A stretch of DNA of 64,000 nt from Eutrigla gurnardus. Taxonomy: Eukaryota; Chordata; Actinopteri; Perciformes; Triglidae. Below are positions 38,401 through 50,223 of this stretch, piece after piece. The translations under genes and the position numbers were made by a program. Position 1 is the first letter of the stretch; each line of letters begins with the position of its first letter. Below the pieces are notes generated by a model, which was not told the origin of the DNA, did no database searches, and saw only the letters and a list, made by a program, of their open reading frames with translations. The stretch covers positions 16,838,554-16,902,553 of the forward strand of contig OY741270.1 in NCBI GenBank assembly GCA_963514095.1. The letters are read 5' to 3'.

Positions 38401-41400
38401 ACTAGAGAACGCGTCTTGTCTCTCAAATAACCACCTCGGATGCTGGCTGCATGTCCTGTAGGGTTGCCTCGGGCCTCGCAAGTGTCATGCATCAGCGCTT
38501 CAATAGAAGGACACATTGATTAAAATGCAAGGGGAATGTCTTGTTTTGCCAACTGCTACCAATGATGTAGAGTCTGGTGTAAATATTAAAAAGAAGGAGT
38601 TATGTTTTCGACTTCTAAATCTCAAATCTCTCCTCGGAAATTACTCCAATGACGGAGTTTGTCTCCTGTGTCTCAAATATCAAGAACAGGCTTGTGGGTC
38701 CAGTGAGGGACGGGACCAACCAAGGCTTGATGACACCCTCTCTCCTCTCTCTCTCTAACCCAATTACCACAGGGCCTGAAGGAATGGGATCGGCAGGAGT
38801 GGCGCGTCAGGGGACGATGCCAACATCAAAGATAGACAGATGGTCCTGAGGTTTTACCACCTCAAACCAATCTCCTGCAGATATTATTGCATGATTAGCT
38901 TTCGCAGCGTCCCAGATATGAAGCCAGAATGAGGATATATCGATCAAGAAAGTAGAAAAAAGACTCAAACTGAGTTCAGTAGCTTCCATGAGCCACTGAG
39001 CTCCTAAATTGGCAGCATCAGTCAAAGTGATGCCCCAGTCTGAGGTCACAATAGGGGCTCTAAGCATCAAGCATCCTCACCCACATCCTCAGAATAGCAC
39101 AGTGTTATCCACCGCCACTCACCCAACACTGTCACACCGTTGCGGATCTCCACTTGTACATTTTAGCAGCTTCCCCCCGTCTTGCATAACGGTGAACACG
39201 CTGTGTAGAGTTGAGACTTATTGTTCTCCTGTGACTGAGAGACTGGGGAGACAAAAACAGATGATAAATGATGGCAAACGCTATCTTGAAACTCCTTTGA
39301 AACTGACAATCAGGCAGAGAGCAGCAGATGCTTTTTGCCCGGTACAATCTGTTCGCTTTCTCCAAACCCAAGCTTACGCATCCCACCTCTCCCTCGCCGT
39401 TGTTTTTTTTTTTTATTCATTACTCCACATGCAAATAGCCCTCCTTTGCCTTTCTTCCCTAATTACAGACTAGTGGCTGTAAGGATAGTGAACCTTATTA
39501 AGATCCAAACCTTTATAGTCCCACAGGAACTCAAAATGCAGGCGGTGCGGGAGCGGTTTGCAGTGAAAGGAGCATCCTTGCATGTAAATTGCAGCTCATA
39601 AATGATCTTTAAGGTAAATCTCGCAGAGGACTGAACTGCAGGCCTCTCTCTCCCTAGAGCAACAGACCTTTTGAAGGTTGTTGTAGCCGTGGTACGTTTT
39701 TGACATGTTAAAAAAGCGGAGTTGTATACCTCGGGCTAAAACCGGCCTATAAAAGCAGCCAGCTGAACGTGTGGCTGCTGATGCCGCTTCATTTCAGACA
39801 GTGTCACTTTTAAAAGTCGCCCCTGTATCTGCACAGACCACTTTGTTTTTGAGTGGACTGTCTATTGTAGGAGCAGCCATCTCCTGTTTTCCCTGCACTC
39901 AAGCCCTTAGCAACCCGTGGAGTATCTAACAACAGACATGTACAAGAGCAGAGATGATCTTTTTCTGTCCTCCTTGAGTCTCAACAAAAAGGTGACCTGA
40001 TGAGTCAACGTGGTTTGTGGGTAGGCTAATGCTCTGAGGAGTATTGCCAGTCTGAGCTTAACAAGACTTCAGCAAACTCCAAAGCTTTGATCTAAAAAAG
40101 TCTTAAATCCAATCATTTGAATTTAAGGCCTTAAAATGTCTAAAATTCTCCTAAAATCTCATGAAATGTCTTAAAAATCTATTGACGTTACTTTTATTTA
40201 AAACATGCATAACTTCAGTCTCGCTTTTAAAGGAGTCATCACCAGGAAATCGCAATTTCTCTTGTTAAAACATGCATATCTGTGTTTGACCTCAGTTGAA
40301 ACTTGCCTGAAAGGCTGGAGTTTGAAAGTGGCGCCGTTTTTTCGCTTCTGCTCTTTTTCCGAACAGGAATAGCCACAAGTCCTCCAACTCATACGACCAC
40401 AGTTGTCGTTGGTCCATGCACTCGAATACGACCTCTGGGAGCGTATTGCGGAGATTCTTCCGCAACGATAGTAGTGGTTAAGGTTAGGGTTAGGTCGACG
40501 TGTGGAGGCGGTCTCTGCCGATGATGCACGCGCGGGGGGGGGGGGGGGGGGGGGGAGGTTTAGGGGGGGGGGGGGGGGTAGCGCGGGTGGCGCGCGGGTG
40601 GCGCGCGGGGGCGCGCGGGGGGGGGGTGATTGACGGGGGGCGCGCGGGGGGGGGTAGCGCGGGGGGCGCGCGGGGGCGCGCGGGGGGGGGGTAGCGCGGG
40701 GGGCGCGCGGGGGCGCGCGGGGGGGGGGATGGGGGTGGGGGGGGGTAGGGGGGGGTGGGGAGGGGGTGGGGGGAAGATGTCGTGGAATCGGGGTAGGTTT
40801 AGGTCGACGTGTGGGGGGGGCGATCGTCTGAGACACCGGAGTGTCGATATTTACTTGACCGCTAGAGGGCGCGCTATTTTGAAACGTAACATATGGTCGT
40901 AATTCGGTGCTTGACACACGACCTATGTGGTCGTTTTCTCGAGGAGGACAGTCTGGGAATAGCACACAAGGGTGTGCATTCCTAAAGCACGAGATTTTGA
41001 TTCTGCGCCTACGGTGACGTCACCGTGGAGGCTACTTGCATAAGCCCACCCCTCTTTCACCACCCAACCCCCCCCCGTCCGCTACCTGACGTCCTGCTGT
41101 AAACGTGTCTCTTCAACCGTCTCTGGCTCTTCACTCCGGTTCGGGTTCCGACTCTGGTTCGTACATAAATGCCTGAATTCCGTAAGGTTCGTCATTTAGT
41201 GTGTGCGCCATGACAGGGGGCTGTTTATGTTTTGGAGTCTGCATGCAGGCAAGCCCCCCCGGCTCTGTCCTTCCTGCGGCGAATCAACGCGCGCCTCATT
41301 ACATATTATACAATGCACATCCGGACCAGTCAAAACCTCGCGCGTAATCTCGCGTGATAAAATCGCGGTACGAAAAAGGGTCAGAACAAGCTCAATGTTT

Positions 41401-44400
41401 GATTAAAATGTTGTTGTTTTTTTCTAATAAGTTTTACGAATTGATCCAAAGCGATCCAAGGGGGGCTGGATACGTATAAAACCAGGTTATGACTCCTTTA
41501 AATGTTTGGCTGTAGAGTTAACCTCTATTTTTTTTTATTCTGAGTTCCAAATATTAGTTCAATACAGAGGTTTCTGGTGTTTTTAGTTTTGTATTTGTAT
41601 TCCAATGTGAAAGAGCTGTGAATAAATTAATATATTGTGCAAGTAATTCCAAGCCTCCAATTTTCCTTCAAGTCTTTTGTACTTTTTTGCCATTATCGAT
41701 GTGAAATGGGTCTTAAATTGTGTTCATTATGGTCTTAAAAAAGTCTTAAAAAGTCTTAAATTTGACTTGTTGAAACCTGTAGAGACCCTGATTTAACACA
41801 AATTATATTGGTTAGTTTACACCAAATTGAAACTTGTATTCGACTATGTGTGTTCTCTGCAGGATGGTGTCTGCACTCAGCCAAAGATTGTTTATGAGGT
41901 AATAAAAGCGTCAGTCTTTAACAGCGAGTGACCTGAGTGTTCTTTAGTCCCAACAACTGCAACAGAGTGATGCGTCTTCCATCTAGCGGATAGTGTGACA
42001 TCGATTTCACATTATCTAGTTAAACTTTAATTTGTATTATAGTGGGAAAAAAAATATCTGCCCAATAAAGATCAACAACCAGGATCAGCTTTTTCTCCGA
42101 TGGTTTATTCGACAAAGAATTTTCGTCTGCCGAGGAAAATAATGTTCACACCTGCCTTCTCATGCAAAAGCCCAGAGACCGGAGGACCCTGAGTCTAGCA
42201 GGGATCTCCCTTTTAAGGAGGAGGTGATAAAAGATGAGTCTTGTCCTGTCTTACAAAGGCAAGATGTACAGAACACAGATGTCATGTAAACTCATGCCGA
42301 TTGAATTTTTAAATTTATAATAATTTAAGTTATTTAGATCAAGTTAAATGTTTGAGGGGTTTCTGTAATCTACAAAAATATCCCCTAAATAGTGACCTTT
42401 TCCTAAAATATGCTGGTTCTGTGGTGTTGGCATTTAAAATCGAACGCCCGCGGTGCGCCATCAATTGATGTGCGTCAAGTGAGGCACATCAGTGATCGCT
42501 TTCAGTTTCGGCCTTAGCTCCACTTACCAGCGTGTTGCTATAGCGATGGAGAATCACAGCTGACACGCACACACCGACCCATTTCATCTCCAAAATCTCC
42601 ACGCAGTTTCCATATGGGGATCCTCGACTGGCCCAAACAAGTGCCAAACATCCTCATCAACACTCTCTGTCCCAGCATATGGGTGTGGTTGGTTCAAGGT
42701 GAAGCCCAGCAGCACAGTTGGTCACTTCTGGTTTCCCCGAGGCGCATCCAGCTGGGTGGGCAATCAAGAAGGGGCTAATTGGACTCTCCGTACAGTCCTG
42801 TACCTCTGGGGCTCTTTCTAATGCCACGGTCTCTGTTGTGTTGTCGTCACTTGAGCTAAAAGAGGCTGCTAGTGCCTGGTATGTGATTAAATGACACTTG
42901 AATCCACAGGGTTATACCTGACCTGAGGAAAACTGTGACTGAAAATTGTGACTTCTATCTTAATTGCTACAATGGATTGTTTACAAGTCTACTGACAGGA
43001 ACACAGAGTGGTTCCTACTGCTTTTAATGTGTAACCTCCTCCTTGAGCGAACCCTGAAGAAGCCATTTAGCAAAACAATACAAAGATGTGCTCTAGGACA
43101 CGTTTGACCTTCAGCAGGCTTTTCTCAAAACGGTGTAACTCAGAGAGCGCAGATTTGAGTGAATGGGATTCCGTTTCTCGGCGTTCAAATAATTAACTTT
43201 AGTGCCTTCACAATCCATCGCCACTAGTGATTACATGGATTACACGTGAAAGGTATTGGCAAAAGGAAAATGGCTTCAGTGGAGTGCAAAAGCCTTTTTT
43301 TTTTTTTTAGCTGCAGGACATAATGGGAAAACAGTTGTTTGTTGCAGAAGAGAAAAGCCTTTCCCTGCGGGGGCATTCCTGTGGAGATGGCAATTTGGAG
43401 TTGATATGGATGAGTGCATATGTCTCTTTCAGAACATAGTTGATGCCTCACTGAAATGCAACATTAGATATAGCAGGTGATTTTGTTATTTTTGAAGCGA
43501 CCGGTTATGTCTTCGTGCCTGCGTTCATACGCACATGCAGCACACTTGACTGTGTGTGTGTCAGTGCGTGATTGAGTCTGTGTAAATGTGATTCATTCAC
43601 ACTCCTTCAAAGCAGTATGAATCCAACATCACGCTCGGTTGCCAGGGCTTTTCCACTCTGCTGTGTTGCTCCTCGCGCGGCCGTCGCTGTCTGTCCCCGG
43701 CGTGTCAGATCCAGCTGAGAAGTTCTCGCAGCTCCCTCATCATGACTTGGCATGCTAAGAGAGTCGGATGGTGGTGGCAGTGGGGTGGAGAGATGGAAGA
43801 GAAAGGGTCTGGGGGGGGTATTCTCTCTCCAGCAGGATTTATTCTCACCTCGTTCCCCAGGGCACCAAACACCAGCTGGAACTCACTTAATTATGCACGC
43901 AGCATGACACAGAGGTCAAAATGGCAGGTTGTGTACTTTGGAGGAGTTACTTGATAATATTCGGCAAGTCATCGGTCAGGAAAGAATATGTACGATGATT
44001 ATATAGATGTGTGTATGTGAAGATTTTGGGTTTTGCAATCATAACATTCTAAAATTGTTAAATCTTCCCTACAAAGAGAAAATAAGCATGAAAACTACTG
44101 TATATTAGTGTCATTTAGAAGAATGAGGCTCGTGTCCTTTTTGTAAATGAGGACATTTTGAGAAGAATTTTGATGAGGCCTCAACGTGACTATGTTGAAG
44201 ATTAAGAGAACACGTTTCAGCACGTAAAATGTTTGCCCTTTTAATGCTCAAAGGAAGAAGTAAATGATTTTTAATGGCTGGATAGGAATGCAATGTCACT
44301 ATGTGAAAATGAATCCCAATTGGTTATATATCAATATTTTGATAATTTTCAATGCGTTGTCTTTAAGAATACATTTTTAAAACAAACAAATCAGGATGAA

Positions 44401-47400
44401 AATGACAAGAAGTACACATGAAACAAAGGAGAAGGGTACAGGCCAACTGCCAAGGAAGGTTACTATGCTAGTGGTGTCCTAGGAGCCCACAAGTGTCTGG
44501 AAACATAAATACTGCGAAAGGCAGTGCTTATGACAACACACTACGGATGTGAGCATGCATTGGGAAGGCTACTGCTCCAAGGGGCTCAGTGCAGCCACAG
44601 TTACTCACTGTGAAGGAGTGAAGTTGAAGGCTGGACAGTGCAATGCAGCAATATAGTCCAAATAAAAGTGTGCAATTTAGTCGTTTTTTTGAGGCAAGGA
44701 AGGAATTAAACACATATAAAGCTGTTCATGTGATGCTCATCTAATGTTGCTCTGAACTAATTAATAACAAAGCTGCTGACATACTGTAAAGGCAAAGTAC
44801 AGTAGCAGCTTTAGGCATTGCAAAGGGGGGGAAAACAATTCTGTTGTGTCTTATGGTGTTCAAAGTCCGAGGATGCATCCATGTCAGTTTGGAGACTAGT
44901 GCAGTCTTGACTTTAGATGATGTGAGTGATGGAAGTAAAGCAAGAGCTCCTGATTCAGGACTGCAGCCTCCATCATGTCCGCTGTGGTCTTAACAATGCT
45001 CCAAACCTATGTGAGGTTAGAAGGAACTGCTGTTATAAACATTCATTCAGCTGTGAATATAAGTATCTGTGCTGAGGTCAGATGATGAAAAACGGTTCAC
45101 TAGAGAATACGATCTAGTCATGTTTCATCAACTTCAGGAGGATAACAGCACAGGAACTGAAGATCAGGTGTTTAGTATTTAAATACTGGAAATTATTTTT
45201 AGTTGTCCCTATTAAGTTGTCTCTTAATAGGGATTTTATTTCTCTAGGTTTTAACACACAGAAGGACATCTGTTATATTAGGAACATTATGTTTTGCTGC
45301 TGCTGTATTTCTGTAGAATCCAGCCAGATGTTCTCATTTATAATAGCATTATGCATAATATTATATAATCCTCATGAATCCATGGTTAAATGTGGTTGTG
45401 TTGTTGTTATGTTCTATTTTTTTTTATTATGGAGTAGGACTTTATGATATAATGAGATCCAATGTATGGTCTCTGAGTACATTTAAAATGCAAATTAATC
45501 CTGGGATGCTCAAAACAAGACGGGTCTTTACACACCAGAAGAGCATGAGTGCTTTAGGGGTTTGAGATTGACTCGACAAGCCTGAAAACTTTTCAAAGCC
45601 TCATCACTACTACATCTTTATCCAGCTCTCACCAATGCATCACACATTACCTCCAGGTCTGAAATGTGTCTTGGCCTGGCACCTGGTCATCCCTCGTTTT
45701 CCTCACAGAGCCGAATGTCTTTCAACAATGACAAATGTGGCCCGAGCCCCACTGATGACCACTGAATCATTAATGACGCCATTACCGCTTGATACATCTT
45801 TTAGCAGCTGCCTCGTTTCTGAAGACTGGGACAGTTTTTAATAGCATCATCTATGGCCATTTTTGGATAAAATGGATGCATGGTTTCAATTAGTAGGGGA
45901 AGTGAATGTTTCCGCCCTGCCTACCAGAGTTCAATGTGTCGCATTGACGTGATGGTTATTTTTAGCAGACGCTCTCATTTAGGTTTTATCTCTCTTCATT
46001 AAGTCCCAATTACGATATTACATCATAGGAAGTTGTGGTCTTGTTCTAGAAGTTAGAGCGTACAGGCCTTTCCTGACATTAATGTGGGGTAAAAGGTTTA
46101 TATTAACTGGTGGCCTCAGTCGTTGGTATTCACCTCTAGCTGTTCCCTTGCATCCTCTACACTCCTACATGTGACATAAAGAGTGCTAGTGCTGCCCTCA
46201 GAGCCATTAAAGATAATATGGACAGGACACACACACACCTACACACAGACACAGCCATGCATTGGCACAGATCTGTCCACACATGTGCAGCAAATGCAAA
46301 CATGCGGTGGCAAGATACACAAGTGTTCTCCAGATAATCATTTATAGAGCTCGGTGGCGAGGGGCAAAGTGCTGTTATCGCATGCTAGCAGCAATTTTCA
46401 TCTCTCCAAAACCCTCCACACCAAGCTGCAAACACCATTAGCTTGTACACGCAGGAGATACGACGTGCACTTTCTGTAGCCGTGTCGAGGACTTCTTGTG
46501 TGCTGTCATCCTATATGGAGATGATGGGTTCTTCTTTCCGTATACTGCTATACCCAGTCCAAGGTCCATTATCGCATGAGAACAAAAGGACTTAATCCTT
46601 TGCATGTTGCTTTGTCTCAGGGGATTTGAGGTATCAGAGCTGATTTCAAAGCCTTTTCCCTGTTGCGTTTGTTTGGAAGGTTTTGTCTTCCAAGGAGAGA
46701 TTGCGATGTGTCGGTGCTAATCTCTCGTGCCCCTGATTGTGCTCATGTAACGCTGTTTATTCTCGCATGTAGGCGAAATCAGGCCTAAAATATCAAGGCT
46801 CAACACAGAGGGCAGATGCAGCTCTATCTATCCCCCACCTCCCCACCCCCCCCTTCCACGCCTCTGAGAGATTCATCAACAAGAGTTGAGGCAGTAATTC
46901 TCCATAGTGGATATTCAATAATTCATGCTAAGACACTCTCGCAAGCTTATGGTGAGAGATTGGTAATTGTCTTGCCACGCAATGCTTTCTCTCTTCTCTG
47001 CGTTGTGTGTTATTAAATCCATATTTATCGTGGTGTTTTGTTGTAGATTTATAGGACGGGTATATGACTCATCGATTTAATGCTTTGCCAGGGAGGATGC
47101 TTACCTTTTGATTCTATTGGTGGTTTAGTAAATGTGCTGTAGCTTTCTATGCTAGTCGTCACTTCTGGTCACCTTCCTATCCACTTTTCCAAAAGATATT
47201 GTAGATTTGTGGGGGGGACTACAAAATGTTGCAGAATTCAAGTATATCAAGAACCTGGTTTATGAAATGTATTATATTATATATATCATCCCAGTAAACA
47301 TATTTTTACAGGTGATATTAATATTTGACAGGCTTGAAAACCTGAATCCCAATGGGATGGTGATTAAAAATATATATATTCATACAAAATGCTAATCCAT

Positions 47401-50179
47401 CCGGTAGTTGCTGAGATTTTTCAGCCTGGACCAAACTGGTGAACCGACCCTCATGCCTAGGATGGCTAAAAAAAAAACAGAAGCATACACATACTGTAAA
47501 CAGTCGCATTTAACGCAGAAGTGATGTTCACTCATGGAAATCTTGTGTTAAATGATGAATGAACAGTGGAGGAAGGAAGAAAGAGAAGAAGACGTATTCT
47601 CGTATGGAACAAACTAGAGCACAGCGTGATGCTGTGCGCCTTTGATTGTGACTTTAGGTCAGCTGTTAATCTGGAGGGATACGAGGAGGGAACGCGCTAC
47701 ATGGTTTGGAGGAAAAAAGGCATTTTTAAATATGGAGTGCGCCGAGCCCTTGAAATTCAACTAATCAGCTTTGTCATACTGTTGCAGTGAGCGTGTATGT
47801 GTGCGAGCATCTGAGTGTACTTACTCACTAGACAGATGCTTAGAGAGGCATAAAGAATTTAAGAGCCTGCTACTGTACTGCATATGGTTGGTTGAAAGCA
47901 TGCAGGATCTTTTTTGTTGTAGTTTGAGCTCTTTCTGCTCACATTAATACAGGACCTGACCTCACCGCTTATTAGTATACCAACAATCTGTTCAAGGACT
48001 TGACCGGACACAAATCTTTTTCACGTTTCTGTTTTTTTTTTGTGTGTTTGGGACTCCGTTTATGGATTTCCTTATGTGAGTGTGTTTGTGCAGGTGTGTC
48101 CTCGTTCTTAAGTGACTGGATGTCTGCTTGTTTACTATGTGTGCTCTCCCCCCGTGTAGTGGCGAGCTCTGCTGCGCCGGGCCTAATTTTAGGTGGCTAA
48201 TGTGTGATGTGTTTGCGGCTCTGGCTGTGTCTGAGGTGTGATGTTTATCTCTGCCTCTGGGGAATAGCTCTGACAGCCTTTTTCAATTGGCCGAAGCTCC
48301 TGACTGAAGCCCTTGTTACAGATAAATAAATCACCCCGATGTGTAGCTATACTACCGCGCAAATACTCTGTGTGTCTCAGTGTCAGAATACTATTCAAAC
48401 TCTGGCCCGTTCTGCTTTTATGAAGTCACTTTAGATCACTATTAAAATGAAATATGTTACATGTGACAACAACTAGACTTAATGTAAAGCTGCACTAATC
48501 TATGATTTTATGTTAACAATGGATCAGATGATTAGAAGTGCAGTCAGAGAGCGCAGACCTCCGACAAAGCTGTTTCTATAAGGGAAAACTAAACTAAACT
48601 GCCCCAGTCTGTTAGGAATAACTCTCACTGTTGAACCTTGTTTGCAGACACGACAGGATGTGTTGTAGTACTCAAGATCAGTCTGGGTCTCGAGACCAGC
48701 CTCAGGACCACTTTTAAGAAGGTCTTGTCTCGGAATTGACCGCATTTTTACCACGTCTTGTCTTTGTCTCAGATTAGGAGGTCTCTGGATTTTAGTTCAA
48801 GACTGTGGGGAGATCACTAAATTGCCTGATTTATCTCTTAACACCATTACTGTGATTGCCCATAGAAAGTAAAACCAACATTCCCACACATACAATTCAC
48901 CTCTACAATGACTTTTGAGTATTTATCAAGGCATTCCTCATGTTCACGCATACGTAAAATATAAAAAAAATAGGTCAATGAAGAGGAATCTTCATTTTTT
49001 TCCTCTTTTAGATCAATTAATGTTCTATGGTTTGCATATGCCACATTGTTTTGTTAGTGTATCGTGCAGTGTGGGACTGGCACTGGTTTGGTCTTGACTT
49101 GGTTTCAACCCATCAAAGTGTTGGTTTTGTATCTGTCTCAACACATGCTGGTCTCGCCCATGGCTTGGTTGAAGTGGTCTTGACTACAACACTGACAGCA
49201 GGCAGCTGTTCTCAGTGGAAATGCTCTGATCAGTGCATGACCAGCACCAAATACAGATGGACAACGCTAGCAACTATCTTGAGAACTTCGTGGAGCATTT
49301 AGAGTCAGATAATTCCCTCAGGCTTTGCTGTTGATCAACACAACCAGCGCTAAAAGGAGAGTAAATATTGGATTTACCTTCGTCAGGTGGACTCACATTA
49401 CTCCAAATTAATGTAACTGTTTCTCCTTCTCTGCTGGATGTGAAACTTTATAGAGATAAATCTAAAAATGGTGGGTTTGCAGCTTGTTCTGCTGCCCCCA
49501 AGAGGCCAAAATCTTTACTTTAATCCTGTATCTGATTTTTTTTTTTTTTTACTTTAAAGAGCTCCTCTTATTATTGCTATCCAGTTTGTGTTGTTAGAGC
49601 CATTTTAAATGTCTGCTCTTTCTTCTTTTTTTGACTCTTTGACCAGAGACCTTCAACAGGGGGTCCGGGACCCCTAGGGGGTCTGCAGAGTTACTGCAGG
49701 AGGTCCCTGAAATGATTTGATCCCAGACTTTTTTTCTTCCAAAATTAAAATATGTACAAAGCACATTAACATGAACACAACCTATATTAAGCAAATATAA
49801 ATCTGTTTAAAATTTTAATTTGTTAAATGTTATGTTGAATTGTGATGTATAAATATAGAATCGCCAATATAGGTCGCTGCACTACACATTATCATAGGCT
49901 TTAATAAGCTACACACCCTTCGCCTGAAAAGGTTGAGGAACTCTACTCACAATCTCTCTCTGTCCTCCCCACAGATTGAAGACATTGTTACACGAATACA
50001 AGATGAGAAAGCAGGAGGTGTGGCCATCCGGACGGTCAAAAGCTTCCTCTCCAAGATCCCCAGTGTGGTTTCAGGTTAGTATCTGTGTTCGTAGATGTGT
50101 GTGGACACGCCTTTCTACTGTATATGGCTGTCTAAATGTGCAATTACATAAACACTCACAAGTCAGGAGCGTATGTGTG

Positions 50180-50223
<44 letters not shown>

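Larger units (their letters stand above)
40227..41501. mobile_element. 1.3-kb inverted-repeat element with TTAA ends (piggyBac-like, non-autonomous)
   Basis: TTAA at 40227-40230 is followed by AGGAGTCATCACCAGG. CCAGGTTATGACTCCT is followed by TTAA at 41498-41501. The two ends are inverted repeats at 14 of 16 positions. TTAA target duplication is typical of the piggyBac superfamily, but these ends lack the usual CCY start, so the class is uncertain. No transposase frame is seen. The interior is CpG-rich, unlike the flanks, which suggests a fairly young insertion. Confidence 0.6.
40090..41795. mobile_element. older interspersed repeat interrupted by later insertions
   Basis: Both flanks of the TTAA element below carry many GTCTTAAA/CTTAAAA words. 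The right flank ends GAAACCTGTAGAGACCCTG, a repeat motif I associate with fish genomes. Shared composition suggests one old element split by the insertion. The exact ends are not resolved. Confidence 0.4.
26472..49974 (+). other. rgs6: rgs6 intron 1 (23.5 kb)
   Basis: Bounded by a GTAAGG donor and a CCCCACAG acceptor. It holds several transposable-element remnants, microsatellites and a nested insertion stack, annotated separately. Between these I see no exon I can support. Most long frames in it are short, repeat-driven or lack protein-like composition. One exception at 28619-28810 is listed. Confidence 0.9.

Noticed and set aside
39009..39473. Plus-strand open frame of 154 codons in rgs6 intron 1
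   Set aside because: No motif, no splice or promoter context, and codon use looks random. A frame of this length is expected by chance in 23 kb.
40198..40965. Minus-strand open frame of 255 codons, very Pro/Arg-rich
   Set aside because: It is the reverse complement of the G-rich minisatellite and spans two transposon boundaries. The composition is a by-product of GC repeats.
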